Shown one piece after another: positions 9,801 to 17,839 of a stretch of 64,000 nt of DNA; position 1 is the first letter of the stretch, and the number at the start of each line of letters is the position of its first letter. Under the pieces are notes generated by a model. That model was not told the origin of the DNA, ran no database searches, and saw only the letters and a list, made by a program, of their open reading frames with translations. Source of the stretch: Legionella sp. MW5194 (GTDB taxonomy: Bacteria; Pseudomonadota; Gammaproteobacteria; Legionellales; Legionellaceae); NCBI RefSeq assembly GCF_016864235.1, contig NZ_CP045733.1, positions 62,001 to 126,000 of the forward strand, in the 5' to 3' direction. The translations under genes and the position numbers were made by a program.

Positions 9801-9916
9801 ATATTGCCTTTACTGGCAAGTACAATTTTAAAAAGAGCAACGGTGAAATTGACATAACAGCAATGGTGAATGCATTTGAAAAACATCTAAAACAACATTT
9901 TTGGAAGACGATTTAA
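6866..9916 (+). CDS. tnpA: Tn3-family transposase, full length
   Basis: A 1016-residue transposase with the normal length of the family. The N-terminal part (EPEIEDFYARPNF through the QLAYFK region) is the DUF4158-type DNA-binding domain. The C-terminal part carries the DDE nuclease: Asp in IDMVTGDNHS, a second acidic region in VPSIKDIREAA, and Glu in RNRTEAYHQLQGLIRKI. The frame is open from a TTG at 6854. I prefer the ATG at 6866, although no clear Shine-Dalgarno precedes either. The stop overlaps the right inverted repeat. No internal frameshift is visible, so the element may still be able to move. Confidence 0.93.
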   Translation: MTKKNRLQLLTEPEIEDFYARPNFNSGERELYFAMNPQEMIALRQYSATKTQIAFRLQLAYFKAKQKFFEFTFDEVRDDVAYLIVKYYKNAKAKLPSSITRQTINQQKQDILNLFDYQDWSLKQSALVESHLCELLRYYPKGNDTFRQLLVYFENQKILLPSYRTLQDLFTRAFSRESERIGKLIQLIPQEQQEKLSNLIKREEGSTKFNVIRADQKSFKYNPIKEEVAKAIELLDLYAFAKEFLPSLQISKNAIRYYSDLAEQYAASRLRRVNKIQQYLQVLCFIYHRYQQIMDNLITSFMFHIRGIISDAKKYAEKARAEYNTNLAVDVPKLAKFMKWFPNRKYGMGHEELNREAYNILPEKQFPIIADYLMGSRFDAKSAKRDFYLEQSRLFALYLRPVLLHVSFEYYKADADVMAFIKHMKNHYGRRKKGPASFKLPQELKDRISETALPYLKKTANDEQIDPHLFEFFVYQKMYHRLDKNLLCCNDSVTYCDVDHDLVAESVVDDAEKIANEFGYKKIPVYCDERLDEVLNELDRAWERTTSRINRGENQSFKIKETKSGEQDWSLGYEGVEKLEDSFFKTLPQVEIPDIMMHMGDRTNMWDVFTHMKSRYNVKTKPPKTAINACILADAFGISTEKMAEMSDMNFNLLRSTHQDYIRVDTMCASNDNAGNLVHGLPIFKLWDLIDNKTLGDGDGQKMPTSESTIQSRYSKKYLGKAPGISVYTLIANFIAVNAKNIGLNEYEGHSLYDLINGNKTDINIDMVTGDNHSLNQLNFVILDSIDVEYVPSIKDIREAAQNLLSVKSVAENKGMICPSGVVNASLIRSQKRGILRILLSLLLQENTQSTIVKKINSSARYSGLKKALFEYNKLLKSIHVLNLIDNVALRKAIRTARNRTEAYHQLQGLIRKIYRGVFKGKKIVHNRVSAHAVRLVANCIIAYNSIILNIVYEQMLAEGVSQEIIDNFARISPIAWAHIAFTGKYNFKKSNGEIDITAMVNAFEKHLKQHFWKTI

Positions 9917-9956
9917 TTCAGAATTAACACTTTTGGTGGTTATTCCACACGACCCC
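9912..9956 (-). repeat. Right terminal inverted repeat of the Tn3 element
   Basis: Reading inward on the minus strand it begins GGGGTCGTGTGG. It overlaps the last codon of the transposase gene, whose TAA is at 9914-9916. The base after the outer end starts the second copy of the target duplication TTCTT. Confidence 0.93.
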
Positions 9957-12619
9957 TTCTTGAGCATATTTGTTGCAGAAGTGACCGCATAAGCAGGGCT
10001 CGTGCCCAACACTTCACCGGTTACATAAACAACGGGTGTTTGATCTTTAGTGAAGATGGGTTTTTCCTCTTTATCTTCATGTAAGGTTGCAATTTTTGCC
10101 AGAGGGATTAGTTGTTGTTGCTGATTTTTTAAACACAGCTGATTAAGTACTTGAGCAACTTCACGTGCCTTTTGCGGAAGACGTAAGATGATGTGCTCGG
10201 GCTGTCTGGCATTGGGTTCATGTGCATTTCCGATGGAAATACCCTTGAACAAAGCGCTTACCTCCTGCGCTACCGTTTTTGGGGCTAAGCCTGCCAGCAT
10301 GACTGCATTATGATTGATTTCAATGCGGTATTGATTGGTGTCTTGAGTCACTGAGTTATCAATATTTATCATGCCGTATATTTTGGGATACACTTCAGAG
10401 GTTATCTTATTAGCGACAGACCTCAATTCATTGTAATTAGGCCCGTAGAGACCTGCCTCCATTTGTGAGCGAACAGGCGGCCCAGGAGGGCTTTCAAAAA
10501 GCTTGATATGGCTTTGGGGATGTTGTTTTTGCAAATGCACAAGTCCCTGGTAAACCTGTGTTGCAATTTGGTGTGAGCCAATAGCTCGATGATGTTTGTT
10601 CACCAAATTCACGCGTATTTGCCCGTATTGACTGCCTCTTAATAGATTATCTCCACGCACCAGAGCGGCAAAATCTTCTGGGGCTGATTCTCCTAAGTAC
10701 AGCTCCAAGTCTGTGACGTAAGGATTTTTTTGGATGGTTGCACTAAGTTCGCGAAGTAACTCGTTTGTTTTCGTTAACGTTGCGTTAGCGCCTGCATCAA
10801 CGGACACTAAAAAGGTATTCACGTTGTCATCGGGTAGCATTTTAATTTCAACTCCTAACGGGCTTAATGGGCCATTAGGGCCTGCAGGGCGAATAAATTG
10901 CCAGGCAGGTTGGAGTAATACCGCGAAGAGCAATAGTACAATAATCAAATAAAAGAGATGTCGTTTTTTCGATGAGTAAAGTAATCCTTTGAATAATACA
11001 AGGTACGCTCGCTGCAACCAGGTGCTATGGCTTTGATGATGCTCATTCATTTGTTTTTTAGCTTTAGTTCTTAACCAACGATAAGCAAGATAAGGAACCA
11101 CGCTATAGGCAATAAAGAGGGATACAATCATTGCCAATGGCGCATTAAAAGGTATAGGCGCCATAAACGGCCCCATCATTCCACCTACAAAATCCATAGG
11201 CAGTAGCGCCAGCATCACTGTAAAGGTAGCAATAATCGTTGGCTTACCAATTTCATTGGCTGCATAAATAACTAAACGGGTAAAGTTTTTTTGCACTCCC
11301 TTAATAATATGGCGGTGAATGTTTTCAATCACCACAATGCTATCGTCTACTAAGAGGCCTAATGAAAGAATGAGCGCAAACAAAGTAATTCGATTGATAG
11401 TCTGGCCTGATAGCCAGCCAATACCAAGTACTAGGCACAAAATTAAGGGAATAGAAAAAACAACCACTGATGCTTCGCGCCATCCTAAAAACACCATCAG
11501 CAATACCACGACACTTAGAATCGCAATCCCTAAGTGCTCGACCAAAGTATTCACTGCATCATTAGCTTCATCTCCATAATTGCGAGTGATTGAGACATCT
11601 ATATTTTTTGGAATGAGCTGACTGTTTTGTAATTGCTCAAGTTTATTCAAAAGTGCTTTTGCTACATCAACACCATTGCTTCCTTTTTGACGTGCAAGAG
11701 CAATGGTTACTGCAGGTTCTATATCTGCATTCTTCAATGGGCCGTGTGCTCCATAGGCAAAATAGGACGCAATAGTTTCATCTTGAGGCCCCTTTTCAAT
11801 AGTCGCAATATCTTTTAATAAAATAGGTTTGGCCCCATCAGTTCCAATAATAATGTTGGCTAAGTCTTGATTGGAAATGAGTGAGCCCTCGATGCGAAGA
11901 GATGTTTCACTTAATTCATGCTCTAATGTTCCTGCGTCAAGACTGATGTTATTAACAGAGAAGGCTTGTTGAATGTTGGCAATTGAAATGGCGTGCTCTG
12001 CCATGTGCTTTGGGTTCAGCCAGACACGAATAGCCTGAGGTGATGCACCCATTACCCAACTTTTCCCAACTTGGGGTACGGTGCGCAATTCCTCCAAGAC
12101 TTTATCGGCAAGCGTGCGTAAGTCAACTGGATTTGCGCCTTTAGCATGTAATGTCAGTGTCACTAGTGGAACATCGTACAAACTGATAGAGCGGATTAAA
12201 GGCATTAAAGTACCCGGGGGCATTTTATCCATGTTGCTGTTGATTTGGTTATAGACCTTAACCAAGCTCGCCTCTTCATTTTCATTCACTTTAAAGCGAA
12301 CCGTAACCATAGCACTATCATCAATGGCCATCCCGTAAGTATGCTCAACGCCTGAAATAGAGGCCATCAACCCTTCTAGTGGGCGAACAATTTGATGTAG
12401 CATTTCTTGGCTATCACTACCAGGGCGACTCACAGAAATAGTTACTGCTGGAACAATAATTTCAGGATTATAGCTTCGCGGGGTGCGTTCTAGGGCAAGT
12501 ACGCCAAACAACAGAATACCAACAATCAGTAACAGAGTCAGCTTGGATTGAATAAAGGTTCGCGCCAATTGCCCTGCTTTATTGAGCTTATTTTTGGAAT
12601 AAAACACATCCTTCACCAT
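9957..12619 (-). pseudogene. 5' fragment of an RND (HAE1-type) efflux pump gene, cut off by Tn3
   Basis: Encodes roughly the first 890 residues of an AcrB/MexB-like proton-driven pump. It has the periplasmic porter start (VTISVSRPGSDSQEM), the TM4 proton-relay motif LGLLVDDSIVVIENIHRH, and the second porter repeat. AGGAG sits 5 bases before the ATG at 12619. An upstream in-frame ATG at 12640 touches the tolC stop and is less likely. The last native codons are at 9957-9961, after which the frame reads transposon end sequence and stops at 9887. Together with 1314-1905 it would make a normal pump of about 1084 residues. Confidence 0.92.
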
Positions 12620-12641
12620 AGTCTCCTGGTATACAATCAAT

Positions 12642-14042
12642 TTATGCGCTTTTTATCGCTTTAGAAATTAGTTGATTACTGAGCATCAGCCAATGGGCTT
12701 GATGCACTCTTGATTGATGAAGCGCTTGCAGTTCTTGTGCTTTACTCTGCGTTAGTTTCATCTGACTCTCCAATAAAGCACTTAGAGGAACCAACCCACG
12801 ACCAAATCGCTGCTTTAGTTTTTGAATTACTGCCTCTTCTTTCTCTGCTGTTTGTCGACTTAATTGCAACTCGTAAAGAGTTTGTTGCTCGGCACGCCGT
12901 ATTTGCTTTAATTGTAATCGCAGCTGATTTCGTTGCTCATCAAGCTCAAATTGAATTTTTTTTGCATTTGCACTTGCTACCTGGACAGCGCCAGCGCGCT
13001 CGCCCGCACTAAATAAAGTCCAGTTAGCACCTAGCGCAATCGTATCTGACGGAAGGCCTGAACCTATGGTATTGCCATTCCAATCATGTCTTAATTGCAT
13101 CGACACTTGGGGCTTATAGAGTGCCAAAGAGGCAGCAATTACCGCTTTTTCTGCTTGAAGACGTGCATGAAGGGTTTTAATTGATGGATTATCATTGATT
13201 GCTCGTGTCATCAATAAAAAGTTGAGTTTTGTCTTTGCACTCAAGGTTGTGTGCCGACTTGGTATAAAGGTGCTTTCGGGACTACCAAGCAACGTTCTAA
13301 AGCCATCAAGTTCATCTTCTGTTTGAATTCTTGCATTAGATAAACCAAGAAGAGAGCTGTTTAAGTAAGCCTCTGCCATTAATACATCGCTATTTAGGGT
13401 AATAGATTGCTTTTTTAGGTCCTTGGTTGTTGACAGAAACACCTTTGCTCGAGCAACCTGTCTTTCAGCGATGCCTACCAGTTCCTTGGCTGTTAAAAAA
13501 CGCTCATAGGACACATAGACTTCATACGCCAGTTGATTTTGAGCTTGTTGATTGCCACGTTGTGCGGATGCAACTAAAGCACGCGTCTGTGCTTGCTGCG
13601 CTTTTATTCTTCCTCCAGTATAAATAGGAACGCTTAGTTTAAACGCAGTATCCAGATTACTATAATATCCTGGGTGGTTTAATGCTTGAGGCTTGGTATA
13701 TAAGGTATTTAGTCCAGTATATTGATTGGCGCCAAAATCAGCAAAACTGGCATTCCCTTGACTTAGTTTATAACCAAATACCGACATCGGATTATCAGTC
13801 CTTGCTCCGCTTACCTCAAGGTCTAATTGTGGCCAACTCATACTTTTTGCTTGCTTTGAGGCCCCGACCGCTGCTTCTATTGAAGCGTTTGCCGCATGGA
13901 TTTTAGGGTTATTAGCGAGCGCAAGCTGAATCGCTTTAGAATATGAGATGGGTACCGAGCCTGCGCAAAGAGAAGTCGACAGTGCACTTATTACAATAAT
14001 AAAAGCACTGTGTTTTCTTGGGGTAATACTACTTAATAACAT
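12642..14042 (-). CDS. TolC-family outer membrane efflux channel
   Basis: A 466-residue outer membrane factor with a signal-like N-terminus (AFIIVISALSTSLCAGS) and two TolC repeats of coiled-coil helices. Recognisable are AIQLALANNPKIHAANASIEAA near residue 36, VPIYTGGRIKAQQAQT in the first repeat and WTLFSAGERAGAVQVA in the second. It would form the exit duct for the RND pump encoded immediately downstream. No periplasmic adaptor (MFP) gene lies between or beside them, which is unusual for a tripartite pump. A palindromic operator sits 19 bases upstream of the ATG. Confidence 0.9.
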   Translation of the reverse strand: MLLSSITPRKHSAFIIVISALSTSLCAGSVPISYSKAIQLALANNPKIHAANASIEAAVGASKQAKSMSWPQLDLEVSGARTDNPMSVFGYKLSQGNASFADFGANQYTGLNTLYTKPQALNHPGYYSNLDTAFKLSVPIYTGGRIKAQQAQTRALVASAQRGNQQAQNQLAYEVYVSYERFLTAKELVGIAERQVARAKVFLSTTKDLKKQSITLNSDVLMAEAYLNSSLLGLSNARIQTEDELDGFRTLLGSPESTFIPSRHTTLSAKTKLNFLLMTRAINDNPSIKTLHARLQAEKAVIAASLALYKPQVSMQLRHDWNGNTIGSGLPSDTIALGANWTLFSAGERAGAVQVASANAKKIQFELDEQRNQLRLQLKQIRRAEQQTLYELQLSRQTAEKEEAVIQKLKQRFGRGLVPLSALLESQMKLTQSKAQELQALHQSRVHQAHWLMLSNQLISKAIKSA

Positions 14043-14060
14043 GACAGAAATCCTTAAAAC

Positions 14061-14076
14061 ATTAGAGTATTCTAAT
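14061..14076. promoter_or_regulatory. Probable ArsR/BigR operator upstream of tolC-like gene
   Basis: The sequence is ATTAGA-GTAT-TCTAAT, an inverted repeat with perfect 6-bp arms, located between the ArsR gene and the TolC-type gene. The same arms with another 4-base spacer occur in front of the ArsR gene. The pairing implies one repressor binds both. Known BigR sites are AT-rich palindromes of similar form. Confidence 0.75.
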
Positions 14077-14090
14077 GAATGGAGCGATTT

Positions 14091-14405
14091 TTATTCTTTG
14101 CAATAAATTAAATAAAGCGTTGATAAAACAGCTTCCACTTCGGGTTTGCTAATAAAATAATAAACTCGAGTCCCTTCTTTTCTTACCGAAAGTACACCTT
14201 CGCGCCTCATTTTAGCTAAATGCTGTGAAAGCGCAGATTGAGACAAACCGACAAGGGGTTCTAGTTCGCCAACCGTGCATTCTTGTTTGAGGAGATAGCA
14301 TAGAATGAGAAGCCTTTTGGAATTGGCTAAAAGTTTAAGTAATTGTTCAGCCTTAGAAGCATTATTTTTCATCACTTCAAGGCTAGTGTTTATTAATGTA
14401 TTCAT
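14091..14405 (-). CDS. ArsR-family repressor, BigR/SqrR-like
   Basis: A 104-residue winged-helix protein with the ArsR recognition helix (VGLSQSALSQHLAKMRREG) and wing (VRKEGTRVYYFI). Cys43 (KQECTVGEL) and Cys102 (LIYCKE) match in place the two redox cysteines of BigR/SqrR, which form a disulfide or polysulfide bond in response to reactive sulfur and release DNA. There is no CxC metal site in the recognition helix. Operators of the form ATTAGA-N4-TCTAAT flank it on both sides, so it likely represses itself and the TolC-RND-DUF2892 genes. The sulfur-responsive role is inferred from the cysteines and the DUF2892 partner. Confidence 0.82.
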   Translation of the reverse strand: MNTLINTSLEVMKNNASKAEQLLKLLANSKRLLILCYLLKQECTVGELEPLVGLSQSALSQHLAKMRREGVLSVRKEGTRVYYFISKPEVEAVLSTLYLIYCKE

Positions 14406-14414
14406 AGGGTCATT

Positions 14415-14434
14415 ATATTAGAAAATTCTAATAT
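14415..14434. promoter_or_regulatory. Probable autoregulatory operator of the ArsR repressor
   Basis: ATATTAGAA and TTCTAATAT form perfect 9-bp arms around a 2-base centre, 9 bases upstream of the repressor ATG. The inner ATTAGA-N4-TCTAAT core is shared with the site at 14061-14076. Confidence 0.78.
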
Positions 14435-14747
14435 TTCAATGTCAGGTACAATCTTTTTTTACGAGTAGTTAAAGTCGAGCAACCGGGTCTTGACTTAATC
14501 ACACTGTGTTTAGGTTACGGCTTCAAATCTGTCTCAAAATAATGGGCATACTTATTTGCGACTTCTATCCTAATTATTTCATGATGTATTTCACGTAATT
14601 ATAAAATATACGTTATTTTATTGTTATTACTACAGAGGGATACTTAAAGGAGCGAGATTAAAGTGGGGCCAGAATCGATGTTTTTATGAGGAGCCATAGG
14701 CCAACTTGATTATCGGTAATTAGACGCCTCTTTGTGTAAAACAAACA
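14435..14747. other. Intergenic region, no gene seen
   Basis: About 310 bases between the ArsR operator and the DinJ-YafQ promoter. It is AT-rich, has stops in all frames, and contains no clear RNA gene or repeat that I can identify. Confidence 0.5.
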
Positions 14748-14776
14748 TTGAAAATGTAACGCATTTGTTATACAAT
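14748..14776 (+). promoter_or_regulatory. Sigma70-like promoter of the DinJ-YafQ operon
   Basis: TTGAAA at 14748 and TACAAT at 14771 are separated by exactly 17 bases and lie 30 bases upstream of the antitoxin ATG. The spacer contains GTAAC and GTTA half-sites that could be bound by the antitoxin for autorepression, as is typical for this family. Confidence 0.55.
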
Positions 14777-14806
14777 TTAATTATGAAAAGTATTGGAGTG
14801 AATATC

Positions 14807-15067
14807 ATGAATAAGGCGGCGACAATTAATGCTCGTATTGAGCCTGCTCTTAAAATACAGGCGGAAGAGATATTACATAAAGTAGGTTTATCTGCTGCTG
14901 AGGCTATTCGGCTTTTCTATAGTCAAGTATGTCTTCAAAATGGTCTTCCATTTGATGTAAAAATACCGAACAAAAAGACGCTTGATGCAATTGAAGAGCT
15001 TGAGTCAGGTAAGGGCGAACGATTTAAAACAATGAAGGATGTTTGGAATTCTATAGATAATGCTTGA
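14807..15067 (+). CDS. dinJ: RelB/DinJ-family antitoxin
   Basis: An 86-residue antitoxin with an N-terminal ribbon-helix-helix (ATINARIEPALKIQAEEILHKVGLSAAEAIRLFYSQV) that dimerises and binds operator DNA. A C-terminal tail follows (TLDAIEELESGKG) that would wrap the toxin. The start at 14807 has GGAG upstream and gives the usual family length. The longer frame from 14732 would run through the promoter. It overlaps the toxin gene by 8 bases, implying translational coupling. Confidence 0.9.
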   Translation: MNKAATINARIEPALKIQAEEILHKVGLSAAEAIRLFYSQVCLQNGLPFDVKIPNKKTLDAIEELESGKGERFKTMKDVWNSIDNA

Positions 15068-15314
15068 ATTAGAACTGGCTACTCAATTTAAGCGTGATCT
15101 TAAAAAGATAGTAAAGCAGAGGAAAAATAAAGATCTTTTAGATTCTATTTTAGATCCCAAGCATAAAGATCATAATCTTTCAGGAGATTGGCATGGTTAT
15201 CGTGAGTGTCATATAACCCCTGATTGGCTTTTAATTTATAAAATCATTAAAGATGATTGTGTGCAGTTGTTAAGATTATCAAGAACAGGATCTCATTCTG
15301 ATTTGTTTAAGTAA
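15060..15314 (+). CDS. yafQ: YafQ-family mRNA endonuclease toxin
   Basis: An 84-residue RelE-superfamily toxin. The YafQ active-site residues are visible: His in DHNLSGDW, His and Asp in CHITPDWLLIY, Arg in LLRLSRTGSH, and the terminal His-Ser-Asp-Leu-Phe. YafQ toxins cut mRNA in the ribosomal A site and are neutralised by DinJ. The family usually runs to about 90 residues, so this one is essentially complete. It is coupled to the antitoxin gene and is probably a plasmid or island stability module. Confidence 0.92.
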   Translation: MLELELATQFKRDLKKIVKQRKNKDLLDSILDPKHKDHNLSGDWHGYRECHITPDWLLIYKIIKDDCVQLLRLSRTGSHSDLFK

Positions 15315-15375
15315 GTATGGCATCATTCTAATGCGTACTTCTAAGAATATTAGTCAAATCTCTTTTAGGTTGAAC

Positions 15376-15756
15376 ATGGAACTTTTAGATAAAATTAGCG
15401 CTCTGGAAGAAGAAGCCTCCCAATTTGGGTTCAAGTGGCAAAGTGCAGACCAAATCATGAATCAAATTCACAGTGAGTGTGATGAAATCAAGGAGCACTT
15501 GAATCATGATAGTTCTAAAGAAAATCAAACTGCTTTGCAAGAAGAGATTGGTGATTTACTCCACGCAGTGTTTTCGCTGTGTATTTTTTGTAAGTTAAGC
15601 CCAAGAGTAACACTTGGACAAACGCTGACTAAATTTGAAAGACGATTACGAGCGGTTAAACTGATTGCTGAGGAACGTGAATTGATTAACCTTGAGGGTC
15701 TATCCCTTAATGAGTTGATGCATATTTGGGATAGGGCTAAAGAGTTAGTTGGGTAA
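15376..15756 (+). CDS. MazG-like nucleotide pyrophosphohydrolase
   Basis: A 126-residue single MazG domain. The metal-binding ExxE...ExxD signature is present as ECDEIKEHL and EEIGDLLHAVFSLC. Proteins of this kind hydrolyse (d)NTPs to monophosphates and can lower ppGpp or remove damaged nucleotides. The frame is open from 15331, but the ATG at 15376 follows AGGTTGAAC and fits the domain better. It sits directly downstream of the DinJ-YafQ pair. An E. coli parallel is MazG beside MazEF, which is suggestive only. Confidence 0.78.
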   Translation: MELLDKISALEEEASQFGFKWQSADQIMNQIHSECDEIKEHLNHDSSKENQTALQEEIGDLLHAVFSLCIFCKLSPRVTLGQTLTKFERRLRAVKLIAEERELINLEGLSLNELMHIWDRAKELVG

Positions 15757-16214
15757 AGAGCTGTAATCTCATTATTAAAAGTTAAGCTGAATTCTGGGTC
15801 TTTTTTGTTGTGCGTGGAATTAAATTCTGTAGTGAGCTAACCAAGGGACGTCCTGTATACATAGAAGTCATAGTTGTGCCTGTGCGCAGCTGTGATTGCC
15901 ATTGAATTGAGATCATCCTTGATCTCGCTAGTGTTTCAACATCCTGTCAACAATCCAGCTGCGCCAAACAATTACATTGTAGCTTTATATTAATAAAATA
16001 AATTGATTTGTTTGCTTATTTTTTTGTAAGATATTTCTCAAATTAAATACTGATATACCTTGGCGTTCGTTTCAATCGACCATGTATGTTTAATGATCTA
16101 TTTGATCCAATTAACGTACATACACTTCAATCCTGCTTTTTATTTTTTATCTACTTTTATCTAATCTTGATAAGTATATGACAAACAACAATATAATTGG
16201 GTAGCCGTTAAAAT

Positions 16215-16391
16215 TACATAAATTAAGACACTTTTTGTTTACTTGGCTTAAGAAAAAAAAATATTGATGATGCTTTTATCCAACCTTACTCCGAACATGC
16301 GAAAAGAGATTCGTTAGAAATTTATTCAAAATTAAGCTTAGCTGATGCACAAGATAAATATAATGATGTTATTGGAGACTTCCCAGTCTGA
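16215..16391 (+). pseudogene. Remnant of an unknown gene
   Basis: From an A9 run near 16260 the frame reads NIDDAFIQPYSEHAKRD, then SLEIYSKLSLADAQDK and YNDVIGDFPV to a stop. Upstream of the A run another frame reads KLHKLRHFLFTWLKKK. The two would join with a one-base change in the run. No start codon or ribosome site is visible, so this is probably a decayed fragment. I do not recognise the protein. Confidence 0.25.
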
Positions 16392-16511
16392 TATTTTAAA
16401 TTTTTGCATCAGGGCGCAAGTTCTGGAGCGCTACGCCAATTAGAGTATTCTCACAAAAGTTTAATTGGGGGTAATGGGATCTATACAAAAACAGCATCGA
16501 TAGTTTTTATA

Positions 16512-16537
16512 AGTCCAATAGTTTATACTATTGGACT
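16512..16537. repeat. Perfect hairpin, 11-bp arms
   Basis: AGTCCAATAGT and its exact reverse complement flank the loop TTAT. It could be a terminator stem, but no run of T follows. The upstream gene is 750 bases away, so its role is unclear. Confidence 0.5.
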
Positions 16538-16588
16538 GTTTGCAATTATTTGAAAATTAAGTATTATTGATATCTAATTTGGCAATTA

Positions 16589-16680
16589 AACTTTTTGCAA
16601 CGCCCGTTGCAGAAAGTTTTTGAAATTAAGTTATCGTAGTCGTATAATTTTCGCTCACGACAGGACAGTGAGCAAAAATT
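16589..16680. repeat. Two hairpins upstream of the YhcG-recombinase pair
   Basis: The first (16589-16618) has 14-bp arms, AACTTTTTGCAACG against CGTTGCAGAAAGTT, with one mismatch and a 2-base loop. The second (16646-16680) has 13-bp arms, AATTTTCGCTCAC against GTGAGCAAAAATT, with one mismatch and a 9-base loop. A hairpin with a similar GCAAC core lies just beyond the recombinase gene at 19134-19168. Confidence 0.6.
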
Positions 16681-16740
16681 TTGTGCTTGGAAGACAAATT
16701 GAATTGAAATCGATTAGTCAATCCAACAAAGGAACCAAGT

Positions 16741-17811
16741 ATGTCAAAAGAAATAACTTTTCATCTCGATCATGATTATAAGTCATTTTTAAGTGCGCTT
16801 AAAACTCAAATAAAATCCTCACAATTCCGTGCAGCACTGGCCGTAAATCAAGAAGTTATCAACCACTATTGGTACATTGGCAAACAAATAATTGAGAAAC
16901 AGAAGCAAAAATCTTGGGGAACGGGCTTTATTGAAACATTATCTCGAGATCTACAGAATTTATTTCCTGAAACCCGGGGTTATTCAGTAGCAAACATCCG
17001 ACGAATGAAACGTCTTGCCGAGGAATATCCTGATTTAAATGAAATTCGCGCACAAGCTGTGCGGGATTTACCTTGGGGACATATTGTTGTTTTAATACAA
17101 AGAGTTAATGATGCTATCATGCGTGATTGGTATGTAAGTCAAACCATTGAAAATGGTTGGTCACGCTCAACACTTGAAAAAAATATTAATCAAAATTTAT
17201 ATCAATCTCAAGCTTTATCCTCTAGTAAAGCATCTAATTTTATACACCGATTACCAGCGGCACAATCATCACTTGCGCAAGAAGTACTTAAAAGTCCATA
17301 TAATTTTGATTTTTTAGGTCTTCATGATGATGCACTTGAGCGCGAAATTGAGCATGCTTCCATTGCACATATTACCAAGTTTTTATTAGAGCTGGGCAAG
17401 GGTTTCTCATTTGTTGGTAGTCAATATCCGATGGAAATTGATGGCGAAACTTATTTCCTAGATATGCTCTTTTATCATTTAAAACTTAGGGCATTTATTG
17501 TTATAGAATGGAAGGCAGTTCGCTTCAAACCAGAACATGCTGGACAATTAAATTTTTATCTCAACTTGGTTGATCAGTATCTTAAAACGGAACACGATAA
17601 CCCTAGCATAGGTTTATTGCTTTGCAAATCAAGAAGCAAAGTCATTGCTGAGTATGCTCTAAAAGGCATAGAAAAACCAATAGGCGTTTCTGAATATCAA
17701 CTTACAAAGGCAATTCCTGAAAACTTAAAATCAAACCTGCCAAGCATTGCAGAACTTGAAGCAGAATTCAGTGAAGATAATATTGATGGTAGTACGCATA
17801 AGACCAAATGA
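16741..17811 (+). CDS. YhcG-type PDDEXK nuclease (DUF1016)
   Basis: A 356-residue protein with the DUF1016 N-terminal helical domain (VNQEVINHYWYIGKQIIEKQ, then YSVANIRRMKRLAEEYP and RDLPWGHIVVLI). The C-terminal PD-(D/E)xK domain has Asp241 in FLDMLFYH and Glu256-Trp-Lys258 in VIEWKAVRF. AAAGGAACCAAGT precedes the ATG. YhcG-family proteins occur next to restriction systems and mobile elements, and some have roles in anti-phage defence or DNA turnover. It is followed after 28 bases by a tyrosine recombinase on the same strand, so the two probably form one operon. Confidence 0.9.
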   Translation: MSKEITFHLDHDYKSFLSALKTQIKSSQFRAALAVNQEVINHYWYIGKQIIEKQKQKSWGTGFIETLSRDLQNLFPETRGYSVANIRRMKRLAEEYPDLNEIRAQAVRDLPWGHIVVLIQRVNDAIMRDWYVSQTIENGWSRSTLEKNINQNLYQSQALSSSKASNFIHRLPAAQSSLAQEVLKSPYNFDFLGLHDDALEREIEHASIAHITKFLLELGKGFSFVGSQYPMEIDGETYFLDMLFYHLKLRAFIVIEWKAVRFKPEHAGQLNFYLNLVDQYLKTEHDNPSIGLLLCKSRSKVIAEYALKGIEKPIGVSEYQLTKAIPENLKSNLPSIAELEAEFSEDNIDGSTHKTK

Positions 17812-17839
17812 TCTATTTATTTTAAATTAGAGTGTGACC

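Larger units (their letters stand above)
1911..9956. mobile_element. Complete Tn3-family transposon (8046 bp) inserted in an RND pump gene
   Basis: Both ends start with GGGG and carry 45-bp inverted repeats (1911-1955 and 9912-9956) that differ at two positions. The flanks carry a perfect 5-bp direct repeat, TTCTT, at 1906-1910 and 9957-9961, as expected for Tn3-family insertion. Inside are a full-length Tn3 transposase (plus), a serine resolvase (minus), a probable res region between them, and four passenger genes at the left. The transposase stop codon lies inside the right terminal repeat. Deleting the element plus one TTCTT gives 3276 bases, exactly 1092 codons, for the interrupted gene. 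Confidence 0.95.
15757..16740. other. Gene-poor region with decayed sequence
   Basis: Nearly 1 kb without an intact gene. It holds a possible gene remnant (16215-16391), one strong hairpin (16512-16537) and two hairpins just upstream of the YhcG gene, listed separately. The rest is AT-rich with frequent stops in all frames. Confidence 0.5.

Noticed and set aside
12710-13906. Plus-strand open frames opposite the TolC-type gene
   Set aside because: They are antisense to a well-supported outer membrane channel gene, have no ribosome sites and encode low-complexity, unrecognisable peptides.
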